In this document: positions 47,261 to 55,987 of the stretch, in pieces
How the letters are laid out: each line of letters opens with the position of its first letter
Numbering within the stretch: the stretch's first letter is position 1
Source: Thermomicrobiales bacterium
Lineage (GTDB): Bacteria; Chloroflexota; Chloroflexia; Thermomicrobiales; UBA6265
Direction: 5' to 3'
Length of the DNA stretch: 64,000 bases
NCBI GenBank assembly: GCA_023957115.1
Contig: JAMLHN010000023.1
Location: forward strand, 1-64,000
Translations under genes and position numbers: made by a program
The notes under the pieces: generated by a model
The model's input: only the letters and a program-made list of their open reading frames with translations
The model's database searches: none
What the model was told of the DNA's origin: nothing

Positions 47261-47309
47261 GCGGCTCGTCTGAGAATCGAGGGAGTTCTCGGCGACCTGC
47301 GGAGGGGAA

Positions 47310-48674
47310 ATGGAGCTGCGAAGCTGGCGTACCTGGATGCGTCCCGGCATGCTGATCAAACGCTGGATGATTCTGGCGATGGCCGGCATCATCGTGATAA
47401 GTCTGGGACTCGCCATGGGTCTTACCTGGGCCTATCGCAATTACTATTGGCAGCTCGAATCGACCTCCAGCGCCGTCCGGCTGATCACCCTCCAGTTCAT
47501 TCCGCATCCCTATCGCGAGTTCGTGTTGATCGTCCCCGGCGTAGCAATGCTCAGCTACGGTCTCTGGCGTCTCGGGCATGCCGTGATCGGCCCGATTCTG
47601 GCATTGACCTCGATTCATCAGCCGATTTCGCAAATCGTCGCCAACCACAGATTTGGACCGAATATGCCCGATATCAATGTCGTCACGATCGGTGGGGGCA
47701 CCGGTCTCTCCCACTTGCTCCGGGGGCTCAAGCAGCACGATCTCGATATCACCGCAATTGTTACGGTGGCCGACGACGGAGGAAGCACCGGGCGGATTCG
47801 CCGTGAATACGATATTCCGGCGCCGGGCGACATTCGGAACTGCATCATCGCGCTGGCGGACGATGAGTCGCTGGTGAGCCAGCTTTTCCAGTATCGGTTC
47901 GATCGGGACGGGTCCGACCTCAAGGGGCATTCGCTCGGCAATCTTTTCATCACCGCTTTGTCGCAGGTCACCGGTAGCTTCGAACAGGCGGTCCTGGAGT
48001 TTGGCAAGGTCGTCAACATTCGTGGACGGGTGATGCCTTCTACGCTGGCGAATATCGATCTCTGCGCGGAGCTGATCGATGGGACCCGACTTCACGGGGA
48101 GTCGAAGATTCCGAACGACCAGGCTCCGATCAAGAAGGTCTATCTGGAGCCGGACAACCCTGCCGCGTATCCCCCGGCGCTGGACGCAATCATCAATGCC
48201 GATCTGATCATTCTCGGTCCGGGCAGTCTCTATACGAGCGTCATCCCGAATCTGCTCGTGAGCGGAATTGTGGATGCGATCCGCTGGTCGCGCGGCACCA
48301 CCGTTTACGCCTGCAACGTTGCGACCCAGATTGGCGAGACCGACCATTTCACCGCGACCGATCACATCCGCGCCGTCGTGGAATATCTTGGTCGTGGCAA
48401 TTTGGACTATGCGGTCGTCAACTCGAACCGAGCGTCGGCCGAGGCAATCAAGCCTGAGCTTGGTGTGCAGGCGGTCCTCGATGACGGACAGATTGCCATC
48501 TATGACGGCGTCAAGATCGTCGGGGCCGACGTCATCAGCGATGTGAACTCGTTGCGGCACGATCCCGCCAAACTCTCGCAGGTACTGGTGAGTCTGACGC
48601 GGCCGACGGGCAGCGTCACCCCGCTGCCCGTCGACCGGATCGAGGCGCGAACCGGCGAACCACTCAAGATCTAG
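47310..48674 (+). CDS. yvcK: YvcK/CofD-like gluconeogenesis factor with N-terminal membrane anchor
   Basis: The 454-residue protein has two membrane helices in the first 100 residues (about 19-41 and 67-90) and then the YvcK/CofD-like domain: NVVTIGGGTGLSHLLRGLK (about residue 123), TVADDGGSTGRIR and GHSLGNLFITAL, plus NADLIILGPGSLYTSVIPNL. YvcK proteins bind UDP-sugars and are needed for growth on gluconeogenic carbon sources and for correct cell-wall synthesis. ATG 47310 follows GGAGGGG. It precedes the GAPDH-like/pgk/tpi genes, fitting a link to triose metabolism. Confidence 0.92.
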   Translation: MELRSWRTWMRPGMLIKRWMILAMAGIIVISLGLAMGLTWAYRNYYWQLESTSSAVRLITLQFIPHPYREFVLIVPGVAMLSYGLWRLGHAVIGPILALTSIHQPISQIVANHRFGPNMPDINVVTIGGGTGLSHLLRGLKQHDLDITAIVTVADDGGSTGRIRREYDIPAPGDIRNCIIALADDESLVSQLFQYRFDRDGSDLKGHSLGNLFITALSQVTGSFEQAVLEFGKVVNIRGRVMPSTLANIDLCAELIDGTRLHGESKIPNDQAPIKKVYLEPDNPAAYPPALDAIINADLIILGPGSLYTSVIPNLLVSGIVDAIRWSRGTTVYACNVATQIGETDHFTATDHIRAVVEYLGRGNLDYAVVNSNRASAEAIKPELGVQAVLDDGQIAIYDGVKIVGADVISDVNSLRHDPAKLSQVLVSLTRPTGSVTPLPVDRIEARTGEPLKI

Positions 48675-48743
48675 ACTTCCGGGCGCGACGATTGTCGCCT
48701 GCGCGGCGGCGAAGCCGCGACCGGAAACCAGAGGGAGCTGAGC

Positions 48744-49760
48744 GTGGCATTACGTCTGGCAATCAACGGGCTGGGGCGCGTGAGCGCGCAGCTCGTTCGT
48801 GTCGTGAACCAGGGCGGATTTTCCGATCTTTTCGACATCGTGGCGATTCACGATGCCGCCGGCCCCGAGGCCATCGCCCGTGCGCTGCGGCACGACTCGG
48901 TCTACGGGCCGTTTCCGGATGAGATCGCGCTCGATGGAGAGACCCTGACGCTTGGTGAGCGGTCGATCGCGCTTTCCTCCAACGCCGAAGGGAGAAATGC
49001 GGTCTGGGGTAAAGAGGATATTCCCCTGGTCATCGTCGATGGATCGGCCAACTCGGATGCCTCGGCACTCGACCAGCATCTGAAGAAAGGTGCCAAGCGG
49101 GTGATCCTGCCGGCGGCGTCGCCGCTTGCCGATTTCAATCTGGGGATCGGGATCAACGAAACGTCCTACGACCCGGATGCGCACCAGATCGTTGCATCGG
49201 CCGCGGGTGCGCCGAGCGCCATTGCAATCCTGTACCGATTGCTGGATGACGTTGCGAAGATCCGTTGCGGAACGGCAACGGTGCTCTCGCCGGCTGGAGG
49301 CGACCGTTCGCTGGTCGATACTCCGGCGTCGCGCGGTGGGGCGAATGCATTTTGGCCGGTTTCCGCGGACCGTGACGGGATCTTCGAGCAACTGGCCGGC
49401 AAGCTTTCGAGCCGGCTGAGCGTGGTCGAGACGGTGACGCCTGCCGCCGCTGTTGGATCTGTGAGCTTCGGCAATTGGCTCGAGCAGAAGACGACGATCG
49501 ATGCGCTCAAGGAGCTCGTCAACAGCGCCGCCGAGAGCGATGAGCTTATCGGATTGATTGGTACGGTCGATGGGGTAACCTCATCTCTGGACATGGTGCG
49601 GGACGCCCGCTCGGTCGTCGTGGACTGGTCCGACGCACAATTGCTCTACGACACGTTCCTGACCGTTCGGGGTTGGTACGACGCGGAATGGGGCGCAGCC
49701 TGCCGGTTGGCAGACACGCTGGCATTGATCTGCGAGCAGGGTGTGCCGGGGACGGCGTAG
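48744..49760 (+). CDS. GAPDH-family protein lacking catalytic Cys and His
   Basis: The 338-residue protein has the GAPDH layout: N-terminal LAINGLGRVSAQLVRVV, HDSVYGPF, the pre-active-site segment NETSYDPDAHQIVASAAG, and the C-terminal WYDAEWGAACRLAD. The conserved SCTTNC that bears the catalytic Cys reads AGAPSA (residues 154-159), with Gly155 at the Cys position. The HAYTxxQ segment with the catalytic His is also missing (VLSPAGGD instead). It cannot carry out the thioester chemistry of GAPDH. GTG 48744 follows AGGGAG. It occupies the gap position ahead of pgk and tpiA, so it may be a regulatory or structural paralogue. Confidence 0.88.
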   Translation: MALRLAINGLGRVSAQLVRVVNQGGFSDLFDIVAIHDAAGPEAIARALRHDSVYGPFPDEIALDGETLTLGERSIALSSNAEGRNAVWGKEDIPLVIVDGSANSDASALDQHLKKGAKRVILPAASPLADFNLGIGINETSYDPDAHQIVASAAGAPSAIAILYRLLDDVAKIRCGTATVLSPAGGDRSLVDTPASRGGANAFWPVSADRDGIFEQLAGKLSSRLSVVETVTPAAAVGSVSFGNWLEQKTTIDALKELVNSAAESDELIGLIGTVDGVTSSLDMVRDARSVVVDWSDAQLLYDTFLTVRGWYDAEWGAACRLADTLALICEQGVPGTA

Positions 49761-49859
49761 GACGGACCCTGAGCCCGGAGGCCTGAGCATACGACGGCGC
49801 TCTGCCGGACGGGTGGCGAAACGCTCCAGTGAGACATTCAAACAAAAGGAGATCGTCCT

Positions 49860-51038
49860 ATGTCATTACGCACACTGGATGGAGTCGACGTATCCGGGAA
49901 GCGCGTTGTCGTTCGCGTCGATTTCAATGTCCCGATTCAGGACGGCGTCATTCAGGACGACACGCGCATTCGAGCCGCGTTGCCAACGCTGCGACGATTG
50001 CTCGGAAGGGGAGCATCCCTGGTTCTGGTATCTCATCTTGGCCGTCCCAAGGGCAAGGTCGACCCCAAGTACTCGCTGGCTCCAATAGCGGTGCGACTGG
50101 GCGAGCTTTTGGACGCGCCGATCGAACTGGCGAACGACGTCGTCGGTAACGATGCGCGTGCAAAGGCCGCCGCGCTGGCGGCTGGGGAAGTGCTCCTCCT
50201 GGAAAACGTCCGGTTCGAACCGGGAGAAGAGAAGAACGATCCCGAACTGGCAGTGCAATTGGCGTCGCTGGGCGATCTCTATGTGAACGATGCGTTCGGA
50301 GCGGCGCATCGTGCGCATGCGTCGACCGCAGCCATCGCGAGTCATCTGCCGGCGTATGCCGGCGATCTCATGGTCGCGGAAGTGTCGGCGCTCGGCGCAT
50401 TGACCTCGAATCCGGACCGACCGTTCGTGGACATTCTTGGCGGGGCCAAGGTTTCTGACAAGATCGGGGTCATCGAAATTAGGTTGTCGAGGGTCGATGT
50501 GGTCATGCTCGGTGGTGGCATGGCGAACACGTTCCTGCTGGCTCAGGGCAAAGCAGTCGGCGATTCGCTCGTCGAGGCGGACTTCGTCGAAACCGCGAAC
50601 CGGGTCATGCAGCAGGCGAACGAGCGGTCGGTCGAGCTGCTGCTGCCGATCGATGTCATTGCCGCCCAGGGTATGGACGGCCAGGCTGCCACGGTCGACG
50701 CGGACGGGATCCCAGACGATTGGGCCGCATTCGATATTGGGCCGAAATCAGCTGCGTCGTTTGCGAAGGTGATTGCCGGCGCGAAGACGATCTTTTGGAA
50801 CGGTCCAATGGGCGTCTTCGAGCGACCCGCGTTTGCAAATGGAACGCTGGCCATTGCCAGGGCAGTTGCGGCATCTGGAGCGTTTTCTGTGATTGGCGGG
50901 GGCGATTCGGTTTCGGCCATCGAGCAATCCGGTCTGGCCGACAAGATCTCTCATATCTCCACCGGCGGGGGCGCCTCGCTCGAATTCATCGAAGGCCGGG
51001 AATTGCCGGGAATTTCTGTATTGGAGGCGAAGAGCTGA
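49860..51038 (+). CDS. pgk: Phosphoglycerate kinase
   Basis: The 392-residue enzyme has [20 protein letters not shown] (about residues 16-35), [37 protein letters not shown] and the C-terminal [10 protein letters not shown]. All substrate-binding Arg and Lys residues typical of PGK are visible. It makes ATP from 1,3-bisphosphoglycerate. Its stop overlaps the tpiA start (TGATG), so the two are translationally coupled. Confidence 0.96.
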   Translation: MSLRTLDGVDVSGKRVVVRVDFNVPIQDGVIQDDTRIRAALPTLRRLLGRGASLVLVSHLGRPKGKVDPKYSLAPIAVRLGELLDAPIELANDVVGNDARAKAAALAAGEVLLLENVRFEPGEEKNDPELAVQLASLGDLYVNDAFGAAHRAHASTAAIASHLPAYAGDLMVAEVSALGALTSNPDRPFVDILGGAKVSDKIGVIEIRLSRVDVVMLGGGMANTFLLAQGKAVGDSLVEADFVETANRVMQQANERSVELLLPIDVIAAQGMDGQAATVDADGIPDDWAAFDIGPKSAASFAKVIAGAKTIFWNGPMGVFERPAFANGTLAIARAVAASGAFSVIGGGDSVSAIEQSGLADKISHISTGGGASLEFIEGRELPGISVLEAKS

Positions 51039-51790
51039 TGGCCGATCGGACCCCATTGATTGCCGGCAACTGGAAGATGAATCTGGAGGAATGGCAGGCG
51101 GTCGAGCTGGCCGGATCGATTGCGGATGGGTTCAAGGGGACGGGAGTCGATGTCGTTCTCTGCCCGCCGTTCCCCTGGTTGGTGCCGGTTGCCGCGGTGC
51201 TGCAAGGAACCCCGGTGGCGCTTGGAGCGCAGGACTGCAGCACCGAGACCGCGGGCGCCTATACCGGACAGGTGTCGCCGGCGATGCTCAATGCCCTTTG
51301 CTCGTATGTGATCGTCGGCCATTCGGAACGACGGCGGGATTGCTGCGAGTCGAACGAGCTGGTCGGGCAAAAGGCGAACGCCGCGCTCGCTGCCGGTTTG
51401 ACACCGATTGCGTGTGTTGGGGAAGCACTCGATATACGCGATGCGGGCCAGGCGATTTCCTGGGTCGAGGAGCAGGTTGATGCAATCGCAAGTGCAGTGG
51501 GAGCGGAGGGGGTTGCCAGGATCGTCATCGCCTACGAGCCGATTTGGGCGATTGGCACCGGACGATCTGCAACGCCCGACGATGCCGAGGACGTCGTTGC
51601 CGCGATTCGGGCGCGCGTATCGGCCACCAACGCAACGGCTGGCGCGCAGCTCCGTATCCTCTATGGGGGAAGCGCCAATGCCGAGAACGCGGCTGCCTAT
51701 CTGGCAACCGCGAATATCGATGGATTGTTGGTTGGCGGCGCCAGCTTGAAGGCGGACTCGTTTCTGGAGATCGTATCTGCGGCGATCTAG
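51038..51790 (+). CDS. tpiA: Triosephosphate isomerase
   Basis: The 250-residue enzyme has AGNWKMN (Lys about 13), VIVGHSERRR (catalytic His about 94), AYEPIWAIGTG (catalytic Glu about 165) and the phosphate-binding LYGGSANAEN. ATG 51038 lies inside the pgk stop; the length is normal. Confidence 0.96.
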   Translation: MADRTPLIAGNWKMNLEEWQAVELAGSIADGFKGTGVDVVLCPPFPWLVPVAAVLQGTPVALGAQDCSTETAGAYTGQVSPAMLNALCSYVIVGHSERRRDCCESNELVGQKANAALAAGLTPIACVGEALDIRDAGQAISWVEEQVDAIASAVGAEGVARIVIAYEPIWAIGTGRSATPDDAEDVVAAIRARVSATNATAGAQLRILYGGSANAENAAAYLATANIDGLLVGGASLKADSFLEIVSAAI

Positions 51791-51872
51791 CCTTGCGAGA
51801 TCCGCCCTCCAGTGGTAGCGTTCTCGGGTTGCATATGTCGTGATGAGATTCGAACGATAGGCTGAGACCGAA

Positions 51873-52094
51873 ATGGAAACTGCGCTTTACTTCGTCATGA
51901 TCATCCTTTCCATTCTGCTGCTGGGACTCGTTCTCCTGCAAGGGAAATCGAACTCGTTTGGCGGCAGCCTGACGGGTGGAAGCGATTCGATCTATCGTAC
52001 GCGCCGTGGTTTCGATCGAACGGTGTTCAATGCGACCATCATCGTTGGCGTCATCTGGGCCGTCTTTGCGGCGATTTCCAGCGTCGTTCAGTAA
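51873..52094 (+). CDS. secG: Protein translocase subunit SecG
   Basis: The 73-residue protein has two membrane helices (about 4-22 and 52-70) separated by the SecG loop SNSFGGSLTGGSDSIYRTRRG. It is a small part of the SecYEG channel. It is often found after tpiA, as here. Confidence 0.92.
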   Translation: METALYFVMIILSILLLGLVLLQGKSNSFGGSLTGGSDSIYRTRRGFDRTVFNATIIVGVIWAVFAAISSVVQ

Positions 52095-52112
52095 ACGCTG
52101 AATCCAGCGAAT

Positions 52113-52138
52113 CGGGCGGTTTCGACCGCCCGTTTTTT
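52113..52138 (+). terminator. Rho-independent terminator after secG
   Basis: CGGGCGGT, a TTCG tetraloop, ACCGCCCG, then TTTTTT, 19 bp past the secG stop. It closes the gap-like/pgk/tpiA/secG transcript. Confidence 0.96.
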
Positions 52139-52209
52139 GTGCCCGGCTGAGCTCGGGTATGATGGGCGTAACGCCAAATGCGTGCGCGCCATTGGTTCGG
52201 GAGGCGAGG

Positions 52210-53403
52210 GTGTCAATTCTGCGCGGAGCGCGGATTCTGCTCGGGATCACCGGTGGCGTGGCTGCCCACAAGTCGGTCGATCTCGCGAGCAAACTGGTGC
52301 AGCAGGGCGCGACCGTCGATGTCGTTCTCACGGACGCCGCTCGCAACTTTCTTGGTCCCGCGGGACTTCAGGCGATCACGCGCCGGCCGGTCTACGGGTC
52401 CGTTTTCGAGCCATGGACGGCGGATTTTGCCGGCCATATCACGCTCGGGGAAGAGAGCGATCTGCTCATCGTTGCGCCCGCCACGGTAAACGTGGTGGCG
52501 GAGCTTGCCCTCGGGTTGGCGCCGGATATGCTGACGACCGCCGCCTTGGCTTCGACCGCCCCCCTTCTGATTGCTCCGGCGATGGAAGACACGATGTTTC
52601 GCCATCCGGCGATGCAGCAGAATCTCGAAACGCTGCGAGCGCGGGGAGCGATGGTGGTCGGACCCGAATCGGGCCGGCTTGCCTCCGGTGAGCAGGGCAT
52701 CGGACGGATGTCCGAGCCAGCGACGATCGTTGGCGCCGCGCGGAAGATTCTCGGCCGGAACGGCATTCTGCAGGGCCGCCGGATCGTGGTCACCGCCGGT
52801 GGCACACGCGAAGCGCTCGACCCTGTGCGCTATCTTGGAAACCGCTCCACCGGTTTGATGGGGTATGCCATCGCGCAGTCGGCCATCGATGCAGGAGCAG
52901 CAGTCACCCTGGTATCCGGTCCGACAAGCCTGGACACTCCATACGGCGCCGAGCGTATCGACGTGCAGACCGCTGTCGAGATGAAGGAGGCGGTGACGGA
53001 AGCTGTCAACGGGGCCGATGTCATCATCATGTCTGCGGCCGTTGCGGATTACCGGCCGAACGCTGTCCGCAGCGAGAAGATCAAGAAATCGGAGCTGGGT
53101 GCGACGCTCTCACTCGATCTGGTGACGAATCCGGACATCATTGCCAGTATCGGGCACGATGGGTTGATCAAGATTGGCTTCGCGGCGGAAACGTCGAACC
53201 TTGTCGAGCATGCCCAGAGGAAGCTTCGCGAGAAGGGCCTGCATCTCGTCGTCGCCAACAATGCCGAACAGGCTATCGGGAGTCGCGACAACCAGGTTAC
53301 GCTCGTCTGGCCGAACGGGGATGTGGACCAGCTTCCGTTGATGCCCAAGAGTGACGTCGCCGAGCTGGTCATCGAGCGCGTTGGAACGTTGCTGGCAGGC
53401 TGA
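52210..53403 (+). CDS. coaBC: Bifunctional phosphopantothenoylcysteine decarboxylase/ligase
   Basis: The 397-residue protein has an N-terminal flavoprotein decarboxylase domain (LLGITGGVAAHKS with the catalytic His; the usual PAMN/PAMH segment reads PAMEDTM) and a C-terminal ligase domain (VTAGGTREALDPVRYLGNRS, SAAVADYRP). It makes 4'-phosphopantetheine from phosphopantothenate and cysteine for CoA. GTG 52210 was chosen over ATG 52159 because TATGAT at 52158-52163 looks like the -10 box, placing the upstream ATG before the transcription start, and because the shorter form begins at the conserved region. Confidence 0.93.
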   Translation: MSILRGARILLGITGGVAAHKSVDLASKLVQQGATVDVVLTDAARNFLGPAGLQAITRRPVYGSVFEPWTADFAGHITLGEESDLLIVAPATVNVVAELALGLAPDMLTTAALASTAPLLIAPAMEDTMFRHPAMQQNLETLRARGAMVVGPESGRLASGEQGIGRMSEPATIVGAARKILGRNGILQGRRIVVTAGGTREALDPVRYLGNRSTGLMGYAIAQSAIDAGAAVTLVSGPTSLDTPYGAERIDVQTAVEMKEAVTEAVNGADVIIMSAAVADYRPNAVRSEKIKKSELGATLSLDLVTNPDIIASIGHDGLIKIGFAAETSNLVEHAQRKLREKGLHLVVANNAEQAIGSRDNQVTLVWPNGDVDQLPLMPKSDVAELVIERVGTLLAG

Positions 53404-53711
53404 TGGTACGCCGGATCACTCGCTCGCAACCCGTGGGATCGCAGCTCGCCGTCGATCTGGCACTGACCGGGTACGCGATCGTGGCCGGACTGTTCATCAT
53501 CCGGGCACTCTTGCTGAGTGTTGGGATCTCCGGCAGTCTTTGGGTTGGCAGCTTCATCTACGGACTTACCGATCCGGTCGCATCGATCCTGAAACTCGTA
53601 CCCGGCGGGGATTTTCGTATCATCAATCGTCTGACCCTGGCGGATTTGACAATGGTTGCCGCCGTGGTTGCGTTTCCACTGTTTCTTTTGGCCCGTGGGC
53701 CACGTGACTAG
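53403..53711 (+). CDS. YggT-like small membrane protein
   Basis: The 102-residue protein has membrane helices at about 17-40 and 78-95 with the amphipathic segment YGLTDPVASILKLVPG between them, as in the YggT family linked to osmotic stress and membrane organisation. It overlaps the coaBC stop by one base (TGATG). Family assignment is moderate. Confidence 0.65.
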   Translation: MVRRITRSQPVGSQLAVDLALTGYAIVAGLFIIRALLLSVGISGSLWVGSFIYGLTDPVASILKLVPGGDFRIINRLTLADLTMVAAVVAFPLFLLARGPRD

Positions 53712-53745
53712 TCGCTCGATGACGAAGAGGGGAGTGTTTGGGGAG

Positions 53746-53868
53746 ATGAACAAGCAAATGAAGAATGCAATGCGCGGTGTGCTGGTGCTTGTGCTGACCG
53801 CCGCGGTGACCTGGTTGGCGAACTATTTGGTCGACCGGATCTTCGGCCCGGACGAAATCGAGGCCTAA
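53746..53868 (+). CDS. Small single-helix membrane protein
   Basis: A 40-residue product with one membrane helix (about residues 11-29) and an acidic tail. A start at ATG 53719 or GTG 53734 would lengthen it slightly. No family is recognised. It lies in the coaBC transcript direction, 34 bp after the YggT-like gene. Confidence 0.5.
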   Translation: MNKQMKNAMRGVLVLVLTAAVTWLANYLVDRIFGPDEIEA

Positions 53869-53934
53869 ACCCTGTCTACCGGCGCCGAGCTCGACAATTC
53901 AGGGCGCGTCTGCTTCACCGAACCGCAGCGGATT

Positions 53935-54795
53935 GTGGTCGTTGCCAATCCCAAGAGCCGCGTCAACCCGGACCGGCTCGAATCACTCGTTCGCGCGTAT
54001 ATGCCCAGGGATTCGTACCTGACAGTCCGCCACACGCGTCCCGATCATCCCATTCGCGGGTTGATCGAGGACGAGCTGGATACGGCGACGGTGGCGATCG
54101 CCTGCGGAGGGGACGGAACGGTCTCCCAGGTCGCCAGTGCAATCCTGGAGTCGAACATCCCGCTGGGCATCGTACCAGCCGGCTCGACCAATATGGTCGC
54201 CAAGGTCAGCAATGTTCCGGGGAATGCCGAACGAGCGGTGCGTCTGATCTTCGGGAGTCATCGCCGCGAGCGGATCGACGTCGGGCGGTCGGACGACGAC
54301 CGGTTGCTCCTGCATCTTGGGGGCGCCGGCATCGATGCCCGCATTTTCATCGGGGCGGATCCAAAGCTGAAGCGCCGGTTCCGCTGGTTGGCCTATGTGC
54401 CGCCGGCGTTGACGAGCGCACTGGAGCGCCCGGCAATGTTCACGGTGACCTGCGACGATGACGTCGTCCAGGTTCGATCCAGTCTGGTACTGATCGCGAA
54501 TTCTGCCCAATTGCTGAGCTCGAAAATTCATTTGGTCGACAATGTCAGCCGGGGCGACGGCATGTTCGATGTCTTGATCTATACCGCGGACAATCCCATT
54601 CGGCTCGCCGCGGCTGGGGTGACCTCGCTGACGGGGCATTTGGAACGCATGGGTCACGTGATCCGGATGCAGGGCTCTCATATACGGATCGAATCGGACC
54701 CTCCATCGCCCACCGAGCTCGATGGCGAGGTGGTCGGAGAGACCCCGATGGAGATCAAGGTATTGCCGCGTGCGATCGAGCTGATTCGGGGATAA
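53935..54795 (+). CDS. Diacylglycerol kinase family lipid kinase
   Basis: The 286-residue protein has the DAGK catalytic motif AIACGGDGTVSQVASAIL (about residues 54-71), GIVPAGSTNMVAK and the C-terminal LDGEVVGETPMEIKVLP. Members phosphorylate diacylglycerol, sphingoid bases or related lipids. GTG 53935 leaves little before the first strand (VVVANPKSR). The frame stays open upstream to a CTG at 53872 just after the preceding stop, so the true N-terminus may be about 20 residues longer. Confidence 0.9.
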   Translation: MVVANPKSRVNPDRLESLVRAYMPRDSYLTVRHTRPDHPIRGLIEDELDTATVAIACGGDGTVSQVASAILESNIPLGIVPAGSTNMVAKVSNVPGNAERAVRLIFGSHRRERIDVGRSDDDRLLLHLGGAGIDARIFIGADPKLKRRFRWLAYVPPALTSALERPAMFTVTCDDDVVQVRSSLVLIANSAQLLSSKIHLVDNVSRGDGMFDVLIYTADNPIRLAAAGVTSLTGHLERMGHVIRMQGSHIRIESDPPSPTELDGEVVGETPMEIKVLPRAIELIRG

Positions 54796-54831
54796 ATCTG
54801 GAGCGGACCGGGCTGATACGAGTCCAGGGTC

Positions 54832-54852
54832 CGGTGTCCGCAGAGCATCTCA
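54832..54852. repeat. Degenerate heptanucleotide array, three GTCCRGN/GTCCGCA units
   Basis: GTCCAGG, GTCCGGT and GTCCGCA run head to tail after the lipid kinase gene. Confidence 0.5.
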
Positions 54853-54932
54853 GGCCGAATCCGCACGTTCCGGATTCTGCACCAAATGGTGTCGGCGAGC
54901 GCATCAGGCTTGCCGCACGGTGCTCTGGTGGG

Positions 54933-54962
54933 AAACGGCACCCTGGTCAGGGATGCCGTTTT
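54933..54962. terminator. Bidirectional terminator between lipid kinase gene and rodZ
   Basis: AAACGGCACCCTG and CAGGGATGCCGTTT pair over 13 bp with one bulged base, flanked by T and A runs. It serves the convergent genes on both sides. Confidence 0.7.
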
Positions 54963-54991
54963 GCTCGTTCTGGATTCTTTGCTCGTTTGGG

Positions 54992-55900
54992 CTAAAGGGT
55001 GTAGACGACCTCGCCTTGCTCCGTGCCCATGACGAACTGGGTGCCCTGATTGTTCGTAAAGAGGGTATTCGCGCCGGAGGTCGTATAGACCGAGAAGGTG
55101 TGACCGACGATCCAGTCGGTGGACTCTCCCTGAACCAGGTTCCCTTGGAAATACTGAACGCCATCGGCCGCTATCTGGACATAGATATCCGCTTGGGCGG
55201 TGATTCTGATGGCCACTGCCCCGTTTGGAAGCTCGGATGGCACCGATCTCGCAATACCCGATTCACCGGTGCTTGAATCAGCCGGCGTCTCGACCGAGAT
55301 CGCCTGTATTTGGGGACTATTGCTGATAGCCCCCGCGGCCGCGTCTTCGGTTGCGGGGGGCGGGACCGTTTCGGTCGGTGGATCGACCGGAATCTCGGTC
55401 GGCACCGCGGTTGCGGTGGGCGTCGGCAAGTCGGGAGTTGGACTGGGGACGAAGATCTGATCCTCACTCACGCGCGTGACGGTGGGCTGGAGATCGAGCA
55501 TCGTGGAGTCACTGACCGTCGGCGCTTTGAAATATGCGCTATAGAGCCACGCGAAGATAATTGCGCCGGCGATGAGCGTGAAGGCAATGACGGCAAAGTT
55601 CGGAGCCCAATGACTGGGCATTTCGACCGGCTCGATCATTTCGATGCGTGGGGGATCGTCGGGCCGGGTGCCACGCGCTTCGTCGAACAATTCGACCAGC
55701 CGCGTTTGATCCAGGCCAAGATACGCCGCATAGGTGCGGACGATGCCACGCTGATAGGGAAGAGCCGGAAGGTTTTCGAACGTCTCGTCTTCGAGCGCGG
55801 CCAGGTAGTGACGATTGATGCGGATTTCCTGCTCAGCCTGTCGAAGAGTTATTCCCTTCTGAGCACGGGCTTGACGCAGCGTATCGCCGAAGACTGACAT
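54992..55900 (-). CDS. rodZ: RodZ-like helix-turn-helix membrane protein
   Basis: The 302-residue protein has an N-terminal HTH domain (FGDTLRQARAQKGITLRQAE, then LPYQRGIVRTYAAYLGLD), one membrane helix (about residues 103-122), a Pro/Thr-rich linker and a C-terminal beta domain (DUF4115-like, from about residue 215). RodZ links the cell-shape machinery to the membrane. It lies on the same strand downstream of the 803-residue Cys-module protein. Confidence 0.88.
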   Translation of the reverse strand: MSVFGDTLRQARAQKGITLRQAEQEIRINRHYLAALEDETFENLPALPYQRGIVRTYAAYLGLDQTRLVELFDEARGTRPDDPPRIEMIEPVEMPSHWAPNFAVIAFTLIAGAIIFAWLYSAYFKAPTVSDSTMLDLQPTVTRVSEDQIFVPSPTPDLPTPTATAVPTEIPVDPPTETVPPPATEDAAAGAISNSPQIQAISVETPADSSTGESGIARSVPSELPNGAVAIRITAQADIYVQIAADGVQYFQGNLVQGESTDWIVGHTFSVYTTSGANTLFTNNQGTQFVMGTEQGEVVYTL

Positions 55901-55987
55901 GGTCGGGCTGAATCCCTGATGATGCGACGGTTCACAATTTGCGGGTGCGTGTCCGCGCCGCGCTTAGTCTAACAAACGGCAGGCCGC

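Larger units (their letters stand above)
46985..47309. other. 325-bp divergent nusA-yvcK regulatory region
   Basis: Contains the nusA promoter (47133-47141, minus), the leader terminator (47080-47105) and the yvcK promoter (47232-47260, plus). No further element was recognised. Confidence 0.75.
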
